Source: Ixodes scapularis (lineage: Eukaryota; Arthropoda; Arachnida; Ixodida; Ixodidae). From it: a stretch of DNA of 64,000 nt. This document shows positions 1 to 13,800 of this stretch, one piece after another. Under the pieces are notes generated by a model. It saw nothing but the letters and a program-made list of their open reading frames with translations. It made no database searches and was not told the origin of the DNA. The first letter of the stretch is position 1; each line of letters starts with the position of its first letter. The DNA lies in NCBI RefSeq assembly GCF_016920785.2, contig NW_024609881.1:46346710-46410709 (forward strand). Reading direction: 5' to 3'. Position numbers and translations under genes: made by a program.

Positions 1-368
1 TTGGTCGATCTTATCTGAAATCACCCATATAATAAATTGTACAAGTCTGCGCTTTTAAAACGTGTATTAATGTCGGATAAACGCGCACGAACATTAATGC
101 GCCGATACGCGTCGACAGCGGCATTTTCTCACCTAGTTGCGCCATGGCCTTCCTTCCTCCGCCAATGTGACGTGCCCACTCGGAGCGCTACGGCCTTCTT
201 TCCTAGGAGGTGTTGATCTTTCCCGCAAACCCTTTCCCCAAATCTTCGGCAGCTCGTTGCTCGTCGCCCTGGCAGTAAAAACCTCAATATGTTGAAAGTC
301 GAAAGATGTTTGTCCTGTCCGTCCTCTTCGTCTGACTCTTTCGTGTATTTTAAAAATTAGTAGTGTTC

Positions 369-369
<1 letters not shown>

Positions 370-433
<64 letters not shown>
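370..433. repeat. (ATT)n microsatellite
   Basis: About 21 uninterrupted ATT/TTA units are seen directly. A shorter (TTA)n tract of the same type lies at about 567-594. No gene is seen in 1-600; the rest is AT-rich non-coding sequence. Confidence 0.95.
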
Positions 434-640
434 GCTCTTTCATCTGGAACAGATTTTATTTTTTTATTTTTATGTAATTCCATAACTGGTTTTGCCGCAC
501 AAGCCCATGATGGCTTTGGCGAACCTGCACTGTAGCTTGATTATGCTCTTCCTTCACAAATAAATTTATTATTATTATTATTATTATTATTATATTTATT
601 TTTCTTGTGTCCATGAACAGCCAAAGCTTGTATGCTGGTA

Positions 641-1962
641 CACACGGGTCCAGGCAATATGGTCCCGGACAAAATGGTCCCGGACATTATGGTGCCGGGC
701 AATATGGTCCCGGACAAAATGGTCCCAAGTCAATTTCGCGGAGTTCTTCTTTTGCTAACTTTTCACAGGTCTGTGGATTGCGTGTATTTATTTTTTCTAA
801 ACACTTATGACATGAGCCGTTGATCATTTGAGAAGTTACTTTTTTTATTGCTTACTCTTCACGCGTTCACTTATTAAGTGTGATTCGCAAAATACTTTGT
901 TTTGCGAACCGTTTGCCGATCTATAGTTAATCATTTTTTCCGCGCAATTTTCACAATTCTTTCTTATTTTCGTGCGTTAAACTTGAGTTTCAACCACTAC
1001 CTTTAAACATTTTCGGAAAAGGACCTTGCACAATATTTATGACTGTCTTTATAAGGTGCCTCCTTATAAGGAGGGCGACGCGTATAGGCTGTTTGTTGGT
1101 ATGATGAAGGAACTCGCATTCTTACCTTTGGATGACGTAGCAAGCGGAATGGACTTCTTGCGGACGATCACAACTCCTAATAGAGAAGACCTTTTTGACT
1201 ACTTTGACAGCACGCATGCCAGCGGTACGTTCCGCCGGATACGAACAAGGAATGGAATGGTGAGGCTCTACTGATGCGCACCGGAATTTCCTTCAAGCAT
1301 CTAGAGAGTGCATGTCCCAACCGTGACCGGAGACTACAGGACGAACAACCTTCCGAAAGCATGAAATAGAAGATTTTCCAGCATGGCCGGTCACTGTCAT
1401 CCCTTCATTTGGAAAGCGATCGATGCCCTGCAATCTCAGCAGGCATCTGTCGCCACGGTTCTGACGCATGAGTTGGCCGGACATCGATCAAAAAAAGAGG
1501 ATGAATAGGGTCTCCCGAGAAATGCAACAGCGACTTCTAACACTCTGAACACTGTACGTACAAGGGAGCCATATTCATGAACGACTTTCGGAAGGGCGCG
1601 GGCCACATTAACACGTTCCCAAACTAAGGGCGGCTTCAAAATCGTAGATCTTTGCTGGAACATACAAAAACTTGTCATGTGTTGAGAAGCATGTTAATTT
1701 TTATTGATATTTCCTAACTTTACATCGAAACATGCGGTATCTGCACGATAAAGTGCCTGTATTCCCCCTATGACGAATCGACATGTGTCCAATGGACTTT
1801 ATTTCATTTCTATCACTCACCTTAAAAGTAATCGCTGCAGATACTAGCGACATTTTATACATAGCGTCAAAAGTGTTGAAAAAGTGACTTGGGACTATTT
1901 TGTCCAGGATTTCACTCGGGACCAGATTGTCCTGGACCATATTGTCCTAAACCCGGTGCGCC
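641..1962 (+). mobile_element. decayed MULE (Mutator-like) transposon
   Basis: Two inverted sequence blocks (about 641-735 and 1884-1962) flank a MULE-type transposase fragment. Each end is made of repeated 14-15 bp units of the form GGTCCCGGACAAAAT and GGACAATATGGTCC, so the terminal repeats carry internal tandem units. The right end is the reverse complement of the left, allowing for divergence. I see no clear 9-bp target duplication, so the exact borders are uncertain. Composite terminal repeats are known in MULE-class elements; linking these ends to the transposase is inference from position. Confidence 0.55.
1026..1508 (+). pseudogene. MULE transposase C-terminal fragment
   Basis: The 1026-1274 reading frame contains LAFLPLDDVASGMDFL and LFDYFDSTHASGTFRRI, typical of the helical part after the DDE core of animal MULE transposases (often annotated with FLYWCH proteins). 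Homology continues beyond its stop in shifted frames: a VTGDYRTNN block near 1322, then HCHPFIWKAIDALQSQQ from about 1390. At least two frameshifts or stops interrupt the run, and the catalytic N-terminal core is missing. It lies between the inverted ends of the surrounding element. A non-functional remnant. Confidence 0.6.
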
Positions 1963-2325
1963 CAAACACACTTTAACATTTGAGACGAAACCACGAGACT
2001 GGGGGGAAGGAAGGACAACACAACACGAAGTCTTAAACATAGCCGAAATTTATTGGACAGAAGATCGCGCTTTTATACGGTACAAGTGCCCGAAAAATAA
2101 AAGGAAGGAAGAAAGGGGAAGTTGAACTTTTGTTTCCGAACGCACAAGAGAAAAAGGACATTGACCAAGAGCACACCGTAATGTTCTAACGCAAAGAAAG
2201 GAGGAAGAAAGAAGACATCGTAACCCACCTCGGTGAGATAATGAGCACACTGAGGTTCTTATTTCAGTACCCCACCGAGGTCCTTATCTATGGATCAGGA
2301 CCTCACCGTGGCGGGATCAGCAACG

Positions 2326-2460
2326 CCCCCCCCCCCCCCCCCCCCCGGCCCCCCAATTTCTTTGTCGGAATTTCTCTGATTCATACCACTCCTGACTAAT
2401 AGTAAGGTAATCGACCCATTTCAAATGTTTACACCACCTCCCCCCCCCCCCCCCCCCCCC
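2326..2460. repeat. two poly-C tracts
   Basis: Runs of 21 C at 2326-2346 and about 21 C at 2440-2460 sit 93 bp apart. Similar C runs recur at 7937-7955, 27631-27654, 62266-62278 and 62370-62385. Exact lengths may be affected by sequencing. Confidence 0.9.
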
Positions 2461-2490
2461 TTTTTTCGGGATTCTCAACTTTCACTATAT

Positions 2491-2622
2491 GACGCGTCCG
2501 TCGCATGATTTCTTACGACTGTGGTTACATTTCGAAGAATTCTATGGCGAAGATCGCTCTGAAGGGACTTGGCATGACTATGATTTCAATGAACTGAAAT
2601 ATTGTATACCACATTGCCCATT
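2491..2622 (+). other. short coding-like segment
   Basis: A 43-codon open stretch from ATG at 2491 to a TGA reads like protein (LRLWLHFEEFYGED, FNELKYC), with charged and aromatic residues and two cysteines near its end. It lies 350 bp upstream of the first well-supported exon at 2970. I see no good acceptor upstream (no AG follows the poly-C/T tract) and no phase-0 donor, so I cannot join it to that gene. It could be an old exon or chance. Confidence 0.2.
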
Positions 2623-2969
2623 ATGAGTATTCTCCCCTCTCAATCATGTTATTACCAACTAGAATTCTCTTAATATGATATTGTTGCCGAACGTTTTGAG
2701 TTTCGGAAAAAAAATGTGAATTTTTTTTTTGTAATTTTTTTAAATGTTGAGATTGTTTTGTATCTCATGCCAATAATACTCACCTAGTGCTCGTTACTTT
2801 GTATACATTTCCTTTTTGTTCACAAGTTGTTAGTGGAAATTTTGCTCTATTTTTTGTTTTATATTCAAGGCAATAGGGCATCCATTATGTAAATTCATCG
2901 CTCGGAATTTCGTTTGAAGAAATAATCATAAACTTCAATTAAGAAAAATCGTATGGAACTTTTTTTCAG

Positions 2970-3029
2970 TGTTATAACTCTCGGAAATTTATGGACGACC
3001 TGGACTTTTATGTCTGCAAGTATCCCGAC
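2970..3029 (+). CDS. exon 1 (in window) of split gene
   Basis: Sixty bases, 20 codons, phase 0 at both ends. A T-rich acceptor ending TTTTTTTCAG precedes it, and GTAAGT follows. The translation contains FMDDLDFYVCKYPD and starts with Cys. The following intron contains a GTCGTCCTAG-type minisatellite. Confidence 0.55.
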
Positions 3030-6000
3030 GTAAGTTGTCGCCGGAAATTAGGAAAGTTTAGCAAATACCACTGTCAAAACAGTTTTAGTGCCTCTAAAGG
3101 GCCGTCAAGGCAGGACACGTGGCTGAAGCGGAAGCCCCGGTCGCGTTAGCACCGGTAGCTGAAGTTGACGCGACCTGGACGTTATTGACGTCCTAGAGGT
3201 CGCCCTTGAGGTCGTCCTAGAGGTCGTCCTGGACGCAGACCTTGAGGTCGTCCTAAGGGTCTTCGTCAGCGTCGTCCTAGACGCCGTCCTTGACGTCCTA
3301 GACGTTGTCCTTGAGGTCCTCCAAGAGCCCCTCTTGGACGACATGCTTGACGTCGTCTTTTAGGACGTCGTCCTAGACGTCGTTTTTCCCAGCGTCCTTG
3401 ATATCGCCTTTAGGTCGTCCTGGCTATCATTTTTGACATCGCCCTCTAGGACGTCGTCCTCGACGTCACTCTCGATGTGTGTACGGCAAACTAAACCATT
3501 TTATCCCCGTACTATTTCCTTTCCTAATTGTTTTCACATACTATGTCCCTTTAAGGCTACCGCATTTCATTGCGTTTGGTCGGATGAACACAGCTGCGAC
3601 ATTTAAAATTATGTTTTATGGTCTAGTGAGAATATGGATTTGCTTATGTGTTTCAGCCAGTTGATTTTGAACCCTTCGTGAAATTCGTTAAGGTGAGTTG
3701 GCATTTGGACTTTTTGTTTGATACGGATGGTATGCGTTCACTTATAATATTTGCGAGATTTTAGTTTATGGTTTTGACGGAAATATTCGCACAGTGCTTC
3801 ATAGACTACATCTTCAAAGAAGACATGAATGGGCACTTCTTCTACAGCATCGGTCCATTGCTAAGGGAGTATTACAATCTCATCTCAAATCCCGGTAAGT
3901 AATTCATATAAAAAGGGTTACCCCCTTTACAAATTTACAATTTTTTTTTCATCGCTACGCATCGCCAAAGGCTCAATCTACGCCCAAATGTAGCGGAAGA
4001 GACTCAAAAAAGATGCCAAACTTTCAGCACTAACCGCTATGTTATTTGAAAGCTGTAACTAATGCTTTGAAATTTTCAATGGCAAAATGGTGGCCGACAG
4101 AGCTTTTAAATACATAGGGCTCTATGGTGCCGGCCACAGAAGTCGGGCAAAACGGGCCCCATTTTTTCGTTAAATGTTTCAGAAAATCACATAATTTTGG
4201 CTTAAGATAACGGTTAGTGCTGACACTTTGCTATTTGGTTGGGATCGCCATTTGTGTGGACGATGAACGTTCAGCGATGCACAGATTATTTTTTGGGGAA
4301 AAAAAAGCACAACCAAAACAAAGCAAATAAAAACACTGAAAGTATTTATCGTACATGCTGTGACCAAATTTTTTGGATCAGGCAGTCGTATTGCCGGATC
4401 GGACGTCGGATCGGATGGATTTTTCGCGCATGTGTCTCGCGCTTAATGCCTGGAGCGCGTCTCCGACTGGTGTGTTTAGCGTCCTGTCCCACCCATGCAT
4501 CAAAAGTGGTCCCAAAGTGGGAACTAATGACGTCACAGACGCCGGAGTGTCATGCTGTTGCATGTTGCGATCCTGGCGGTTTGCCGTAGAAATGCTGGCG
4601 AAAAGCACGAGCGAACGCGAGTGTCGCTGTCGTCATGGCGTTCCAGGCGTCCCAACTTCCGGCTGCTTTAGCTTCCGTAGACTGCCGCAGTGGAGAGCGA
4701 CCTGCAGCAGAACGGGCGTCTGCCGCATAAGCCACAGCCATGGGGACGCCGCCAGGTTCGCGACCGGGGACAGCATGACACTTCTATTACGTCATCAGGC
4801 GAAAACTGGGGGACCACTTTTTTGGACGCGGTAAACACACCAGTCGGAGACGCGTTCCAGGCACCGTAGTACCGGTGCGGGAAAACCTGAAAGAACCTGC
4901 TCGTGAGGTTCAGACCCTCTTCCGCCACCGTGTTAAGTTGAACAAAACGTACAAGAAACCGAAACGTATCAACAGACGTATACGCGTCACACGCAGGGGG
5001 CGCTGTTTTACTTACGTACGGAATTCCGAACATGTTGAATTCCAGAACACCTAAGGGTAGAAACAAAAACGTTTCGACTAAGTAGTCACCTACGTAGTAC
5101 GAAAGGCGGGGCTTCGGTATTACCGGGTATCTCCTTATCGTCCCCGCAGCCAATCAGATTAAATCATTAGCCGAGAAGAACGCCGAGGAAAAAATTCAGA
5201 ATTATAATGTGAGAAGTATAAAGCGCCGTCTTCGCGTCGGATCTAGGACCCCCACGTGTGATTGCATCAAAGGATGCTTTGGCAATACTGCACAATATAC
5301 TGCGAGTTTGAGGTTGGGTATTATTCTACGAAGATTGTAACAATAGCGGGCACGATTACGTAGCTAAGTCAAAAAGTCCAAAATGTGCATCGCTGGCTCC
5401 CCAAGTTGGGAGATCTCACTGATATTGTCTTTGCTTTCAAAGTATTTATTAATCTTATTAATTTGTCTTTATCGATCACCTTGAAATCAAAAATGTGTCA
5501 GTTTAGAAAGCTGTTAAGGTCAGCTAAACGGGCTCTGGGACCAGTCTCGATTAAGAAATCGGGGCTTCCAATACAAACCCTCATACGCATGAGGAATAAT
5601 ATATCGGCTAAACCCTCAAAGCGAATTCACGAAATAGTAATCGTCCTCAGCTTCTAACATGACTGACCAAAGTTTGTACACATTTTAATACACGTGCATT
5701 TAAGTTGGCAAATTGAACATTATGACATTGAATTAATTTTTTGGGAGTTCAATTTCAATTTAATTTTATTTTCAACAAAGTAACACAGATGAAAAACTGC
5801 CACAGACAGCTGGAAAGTGTGTCGGGTCCCGTACAAACGGCAGTGTTTCAAGCGTAAATTATAATGGCACATATGCTGATAAAAATAGTTGAAATTGTGT
5901 GAGTTCACACGTTACCACAGTATATGAACAGTAATACACAAAACTGACGCTGGAATTTTATTTGACAGTTGATATTGTCAGGGAGAATCAGCTGTAGGGC

Positions 6001-7739
6001 TATTATCAGGACGAATCAGCTGCAGGCTAAAAACTATTGCAAAGTGAAAACGATACGTGTCAGCAGGAATTACTGTTCCCAATGACTTAGCTCTGATGTT
6101 AGGTAACAGTTTCTCAAACCGAGGGCGGAGTCTGGACATCGAATCTCTGAGTTCCTGTTTGATGTTCAGCTCCGACCTGCAGTTTGTTTTCATTGACGCC
6201 ACTGCAAAATGAAAGCCAAGTTTGCAGTTTTTTTCCCCTCAAGTTCCCGATTCACCTCGCGACGCCCCGCTGAATCTGACGCGAGCGTTTTTGAGGTCGC
6301 GATCCACTGTGTGAGAAACACGACGTTTATGAAATACAGATTTGACACCTTTGACACTCAATGAAACATATCAATATTATTAGGTAGAAAAGTACAATAA
6401 CACGCATAGATCATACGTTCAATATTACGGTACTAACTCAGGCAAGCTAAATGATAAAAAAATGAAAGCCGCTTACAACTCCCTGTAACTCCGAATTGGA
6501 GCGCAGCTCTTGAGGAGGAGGAGGGAAGGATACTGAAGGGAGGGTATATTCCTCCTCCCTCCTCCTCCCTCGTGATCATGCCTGCTAGTCCTCCTGCCCT
6601 ACTCCTCCTCCTCCACTCCCTCCCTCTCCTTCACCGCCTCCTCATCCTTCAAGCTCCTCTCCTGCCCTCGGCTCCTCCTCCTTGTCTCTCCTCCCCTTGC
6701 TCCTCCACCTTCTACTGCTGTCCTCCTTGCCGCTCAAGCCGGAAACGGTCGCTTAAGAGCTGTGCTCTGAAATATAGAGTCAGAACAAATATTTTGGCAG
6801 GTTGACATTTTATTGATAGGGGAAAAACCGTGGTGTATACTGGAAACTGCGTTGCATATCCAGCCAAGGTTTACGCCAATAACGTACAAAACCAACGTAC
6901 GCACTTGTTATACCAATGTACCTTAAAGTTTGCTCCGCGAGTTTCCAATTTACGTCCTGGATGAAAACCCCATTATTAATTTAACGAAAACGCCATGATC
7001 AGCCGCCGTGGTACGATGTTCAGCAGCCTCTCCAGTGTAGCAGCCAACCAGGACATGAAAGAAGAAGCATGTAGTTAAGCAGTGGGCAAATTTTCCCAGG
7101 GTTTATGCTTGACACCCATGCTTAGACAGTGAGAAGTTCAAATGCTGCCTACCTTTTTTTTGTCTGCTGTGCGTGAGCAGCAAAACGTTTTTAATTCTAA
7201 GCTTACAAGAGCTTCAAGGTGACGTGATCACCAGACTAACACTGGGATGGTGTTCGTCGTCCTAGTAGATGGGCACTCGGCGGAGTATAATACCAAAAAA
7301 CACTTGTAATAAGTGAAACAAGCGTGAAAAAAGACACTTTGGAGAAGCTACAGGCAGGCACACCATCTTAAGCTTGATAAGGGACTTACCGCAAACATGG
7401 TATTGTGATTTGTTTATATCCGACGTAAGATGAACTTCAATACTTGATGATGGAACAGAGTCATGAAAGTCGTCACATGCTTGGAACAGACCTACAAGAA
7501 ATGTACCGAAGCCGGTCTGAAATCCGTTAAAGACGTTTACAACGTTTTCGTGGGACGTCTTAACAATGCGAAGGGGGGGGGGGGGGGAGAGGAAACGGAG
7601 GGGAGGGCATGCCCCTCCTCCTCATCCGTACTCTCTCGTGCTCCCCTTCTCCTTCTCTCGTGCCCCTCCTCCCCTCGTTCCCTACTCCTCCTTTTTCGAG
7701 GTATTTCGATTTTGCGACATACGGTACTAAACTATGTAA

Positions 7740-7814
<75 letters not shown>

Positions 7815-10800
7815 CGGTATTTTTGCTGACCGCTTGTCCGGAGAAAGGAAATAAAGTTGTCAGATCTGGAAGCTCCAATGTGATTTACGGTTGATGAGAC
7901 CGCTTGCTTGCACGACAGGTATCTGGCATCTCCTCTCCCCCCCCCCCCCCCCCCCTCCTATTCCTCCTCCTCAACCTCATCGTCCTCGTCGTCCTCCTCG
8001 TCTTGTACAACTTGTACGCTCCAACTGATAACGAAGCTGGTAGATGCTCCTCCGAGTGGCCCGCCTAACACATCTCAAGGTACGCAAGACCGTCCGAGGG
8101 AACAATTCTCCAGCTTTCGTTCTTCTCCTCCTCCTTTCCTCCTAGCGCGCACTCCATATCGTTGCCGATGTTCGGCGTCCAAAATCCCCACAATATACAC
8201 AAATATAGGGCAATCTCCTCCTATACTGGTTCTTTAAATAGCACTCCTATCCCAGTCCTTGATTGTTATGAAGGAAGCCTTGTGATCTGAGAAGTGACAG
8301 GATATGTGTTCCAGGTGATGGACCAAAGGCTGATTTTGAAAGACGAGGTTTATGCATGTGTTTCGAGAGGTCGTCACAGCAGTGTGCGCTGTTACGAGGG
8401 AGAGAAATGGGAGGTTTTCCTGCATAAGTGGTATGAAGTTCTTATTCGTCTTTAAGTCTGCATTAAAGTCCCCCACTAGTAACATGGGTGTGGACCCACG
8501 TGCGCTTAACGCAAGTTGCAGAAAATGCGCGACATCTTTGGTGAGTGCTGTAGGCGAGATATACAGAGCCACCACTATCAAGCCGTTGTCAAACTTGGCG
8601 GCACAAAGTTCTCCAACTTCGTCTGACGTGCCAAATATCTCGATGGGCACGGCAGACAGACCCTTACGCACGTAGATGGCCACCCTGCCGCTCTGTTGTG
8701 CTCTCTACTGACGCCGCAGCAGTACTGGTAGTCTATGATTTCTACCGCCTGTTTTGGATCTAACCACGTTTCCAAGAGGCAAAGTACAGATGCCTGGCGT
8801 AGGATGGGGTCGTGGTGCACGTCTTTGGAATGCGCCGGCAGAGAGCGAATATTAAGCGCGGCGACCGAGAACAAGTGCGGTTGCTCAATCATTGCGTAGC
8901 ACTTAGCAGTGACAGTTTGGAGTTTGTGTGACTCCAGCCGACGAAACTCATCAAGTAGTGCCCTGTCGGGATTGGGCTTGCCGTGGTAGAACGTAAAGTC
9001 ATTGTCCACATTGGTGAGGTAGAGCCCGTTGATGTCTGTAGCACGACTCAGTGCCACGTATACCAATTTCTGTGGATGACTCTTGGCATACGAGTACACC
9101 ACGTTTTCATACGTGCCTCCCTGTGATTTGTGAATGGTGATAGCACTTGCTTGCACAATGGGTAGCCGGCATCTCCTCAAGGATATCCTGGACTTCTTAT
9201 CAATGACGCAAGTGACTGTGCGTCTTTCGATAGGTGTCTAATTTTGCTGAATATTTCTGTCGAGTGCCCGTAAGTGCCGGGATTTTGCGGCCGCCACGGT
9301 TCCAATCGCAATTTTGGAACCAAGCTCACCGAAATGCAGCCAGATGCGTTCCGGCTCTCGGAGTGTGTCGTATTGTATATATTGGAGTATTCCAACAGAT
9401 CCATTGACCAGACCGTCGGAAACATCGACGTTGAGTGTGAGCATATATGGTTTTCCAATGCATAGCATCATATTAGCTGGCAGGTTTCCCAGTTCGGCCT
9501 TGGGCAGCGTTTCGGCCTTGCGCATTGCCTCTGTCTTCTCCTGCATAGACCTGAATCTAACGATTGTGTCCCGTGTCGCACATGCCACAGAATTATGTTC
9601 GGTTGCAATGGCTGTGTTCGTATTTTAGTAGTCCGATTCCTTGTTGGAGTAGTACAAGCGGATGCCACTGGGACAACACGTTTCTGCTTGTTGTTGCGTG
9701 ACGAACCGACTCTCGATCAATGCGATTTCTTCGGAATCCAATTCTGCACCGTCTCCAATTTTAGAAAGTATGGTGGAAAACCTGAGACCGCTTTGCCTTA
9801 CGAGCTTCGTGAGGACAAAGTATGACAAATGGTGCCATGCGATTTCCGTGTTAAACACACTGTTCGTCTTGACGCGCTTGAAAACGTCGGCGGCACGAAC
9901 GGGGGGAAGCTGGCGCAGGTCTCCGCAGAGGATGATGTCTAACCCGCCGAAAGGCTCTAGATATTTGCAAGTGATGATGCGGAGTCGCGAGTCCACTTTC
10001 TGCAGGATGTCGGCGGACATCATGCTAACCTCATCGATAATCACGCACCTGACGTTCCTGAACGCATAGCGGAACGTGTTCAACTCGTTGTCCCGCAGTC
10101 CGCCATCCCTATTGATGGTAAGTCTGAACGCTGCATGTGCAGTTATTCCACCAAGCGCGACCGCCGCCTTTCCAGTTGTAGCACAGGCAACATAGGCGTT
10201 TACATTATCTGAACCAGCAGGGTTGCAGTATCTGTTGTAGACGTCCATGATGAGACGCAGTACAAATGTCTTCCCGCACCCAGCCACTCCCGTGAAGAAG
10301 ATTTGTAGTGGCGGAGAGTCCGGTATAGTGAGTCTATGCACGACTTCTCGGACAATCTCGTACTGCTCCTCATTCGTCTTCCGCATTGTGTCCAGGTACT
10401 CATCTCTGCTCATGACGTCTTGGCGCGTGCAGACGGCGGGGCACTGCTTAAACGGGGCATTGGATTGGACCGTACCGATGTCTAGGAGATCGGAGTCGTC
10501 GTTTTTCATGGCCATCGGGTGCAGTCTCACATCTGGGAGCTCAGAAGTGGCAGAATTTTCCCCGTCATTTGACTGGAGCATGGAGTTACAAACGGCACGA
10601 ATTTGCTCAATGTCTACGTCACTGTGGTAGCGCGCTTTGTTGTGTAGAATGAAGTCGATGTTTTGCTCATACAAACGCTCGAAACAGTTTTGGTCTAAGA
10701 TATCCAATTCTTTGCGGAATGGATAGAAGAGCAGGACATATTCTCGCTTGAAGTTGACTGAATCGTCTACGGAGTAACCGCGGTAGCGAAGTATCCGTCG

Positions 10801-13800
10801 TTGATTCCTCTTTCTGCAGGTATATATGTTGTACTCGGTAGCGAACTCTGCCAGAGTAACAGCTTCCAATTCGGGAACGCGGTCTTCGTAGCGCTCAATC
10901 GTCCGTTTCCAAACATCCGTGCTTGATTCTACTAAGCCTTCCTGCGCCATCTGAGCGTTAGACTTCCGAATGCGCGTCCTCTCCTCGGGCCATGCAGAGT
11001 TCACGAAGACAACTTTGCGACTCGCCTCCGACATATCCTGGTTGAGCAAACACCATGTGGCCTCCTGTGCGGACAGCTTAATGGCATTCAACATTTTCAC
11101 ACCTAGATGTCTCAGTGCCTGAGAATAGGCCATGTCCCTCTTCTCCTTGACAATTGCTTGCACTGCCCGATTGAGGTTCGACATACCTCGGTTGGCCTTG
11201 TTTACATATTCCACCACGTAGGCAGCACACGCATACGTGTCGAGGACGATCTGAAGATCCATGTTAGAATCGAGAATTGATGCAACCCATGGGTAAAAGT
11301 AATTCACCCACTTTTGCTGCACAGAACGCGGTAGCATGATGGTGGCACGAGAAGTGCCTGCTCGGAGAATAGAAATGTACTCCGCCTTGTCCGCGACACC
11401 GTGATGTTCCGAAAACTGCTCCATGGAGTCATAATTTGTCGTTTCCAGGGCCTGATGCATGGCCTCGTACTTGTTTAGGAGGCTCTCGATTTTCTTCTTC
11501 TGCGCTTCATTGTCCACAGTGGGGAAAGGCACTACAACCATACATTCATCGATGGGCATAAAAGGCGCGTTAAAGCGGCATCTGGTCGTGTTGTGCTTGT
11601 AGCAGGTGTGCGTGTGTTGGTGCCCCTGAGTCCGCTCCCGCTTCAAGCATCCGTTGTCGATGGAAAGCAGAACGTTGGCCATTTCAAGAGTCTGGGGCAT
11701 GAGCATCGAGAGCTCCTCGTTGGGCGCGTTCTGAAGCCAAAGGAGAATGTGCGCGTGTGCCGACCGGCGGTGCTGAAATTCGATCCGCTTAAAGTAGTCG
11801 ATGACTATGTACGGCTTAAAAGGCGATACACGGGTGGTGCGGAGAATGTTGAGAATAACACGCACCAATCGGTCGAAGTATATGGCACAGACTACGGGAT
11901 CGTCATTCACTAGCTGAGCTCGATAAATGCTGTTCATACGCTCCAGTGGTACTTCGATCTCGCCGGGCTTCGACCGAAGGCGTTGAAGCAACTGCACAAG
12001 GTCGGGCCAGTGAATTTCCGAGGCAGAAAGAGTGAGGAACGCGGTCGGCTTACCCAACTGCCGTATATTAGCAAAGAGGTCTTTCTTGCGTTTTGTCCAG
12101 TACTGCACGGTGTTGGGTATACCATGCATGGAAGCCATGTCGTGCTCGACCGCTTGCTGCACAAAATCCTTGTCGAGCAACTGTTGTTTCGTTAGTGTTT
12201 CCAGTGCCTTTATGTTACGGAAGGCCACACACATGTCACCAGCTACTCGGTGCCTAAACACTTTCATGGACATGTACAGTACGTGCTGTGGGGTGGCCCA
12301 TCGACGGTCTGACCTGCGGATCTCACTCATGGCGTGTGTGAAGACTGTCGGTTTTGCGCTGGCATGTACTCGGCGCGGCTCACCGAGATAAATCTGTGGG
12401 AACGAGAGCTCTTCTGCGTGTTCGTCGTAAAGGATGCTCACGGGCCTTTTTCCCTCACCTGGCGCAATCGCTAGAAACTTGTCTTCGTCCCATACCAGAG
12501 TGTGCTGAGCCAGAGTCATGGCTGTAGCTACATTGATCGGATCGTTGAGGTCTGAGCAGTGCGGGAGCAACTCGATCTCGTCGTGTTCGTCCACTTCTAC
12601 GATATCCCCCAAAGGGGCAAAATCACACTTTATATTATAGTGCCTGAACAGCGTGCTATCACACAGCACCTTAAGCCATGGCAGCAGATCACATTTCCTT
12701 ACTGCCCCTGCCAGGTACGTCGTCTTCGCAAGCATACGCCGCTTCAAATGTACATTCAGGGCTCGGTCTTGTTCGATGGCACGAGGTAACATTGTCACCA
12801 TGTCATCCACATCAACACAAACGTTCACTACTGGTCCCTTAATGCCGTGTTGACCTCCACCGTGCATCAGCCGTCGCAGTTGCATGAAAGCAATTCGTGG
12901 AGATATGAGTCTCTCACTCACCGCGTTCAGTTGTGGGAGGTGGGCTGGCTTCGGGGGATATACATAACCGTTACTTGAGGAAAGATGAGGAATATGACCC
13001 TTGTGCACTGATTGTATGCAGGTCGAGCACAGTTTGAATTGGGTTAGGTCCGAGTTTGGAAATGATAGCTCTAGGGTTTCGTGACATCTGTCCGGTAGCG
13101 GTTGCAAGTCGTTTTGGAACCAGAGCCGATCACAGACTGAACATACGCTCCCAAACGGGTTGTCTCTAAACAGCCGTTGGAAAATTTTTGTTGCACCGTC
13201 AAGCTTAGCGATCCTTGCCTTTTGCTTGGCTTTCGCTTCGGCGGCGCTCACTCCTGGCTGGTCTCGGCGGCGGCGATGAGCCTCTGCTTCGGCGTCGCGC
13301 ACTTCCGGGTCTTCTCGATAGCGGCTTCTGGCTTCCGCTTCGGCGGCGCTCACTCCTGGCTGCTCTCGGCGGCGGCGATGAGCCTCTGCTTCGGCGTCGC
13401 GCACTTCAGGGTCCTCTCGATAGCGGCTCCTGGCTTCCGCTTCGGCGGCGCTCACTCCTGGCTGCTCTCGGCGGCGGCGATGAGCCTCTGTCTCGGCGTC
13501 GCGCACTTCCGGGTCGTCTCGACGGCGGCGCTTAGATTGAGCCTCAGCAGCGCTTACTTCTGGCTGCTCTCGGCGACGGCGATGAGCCTCTGCTTCGGCG
13601 TCGCGCACTTTCGGGTCGTCTCGATAGCGGCTCCTGGCTTCCGCTTCGGCGGCGCTCACTCCTGGCTGCTCTCGGCGGCGGCAATGAGCCTCTGCCTCGG
13701 CGTCGCGCACTTCCGGGTCCTCTCGATAGCGGCTCCTGGCTTCCGCTTCGGCGGCGCTCACTCCTGGCTGCTCTCGGCGGCGGCGATGAGCCTCTGCCTC

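Noticed and set aside
3105..3344. Minus-strand SRTTSRT-rich frame
   Set aside because: Low-complexity translation of the GTCGTCC minisatellite in an intron.
4373..4834. 153-codon plus-strand frame and its minus-strand partners
   Set aside because: They lie wholly inside a foldback MITE, are open on both strands, and are not conserved as protein in the second copy.
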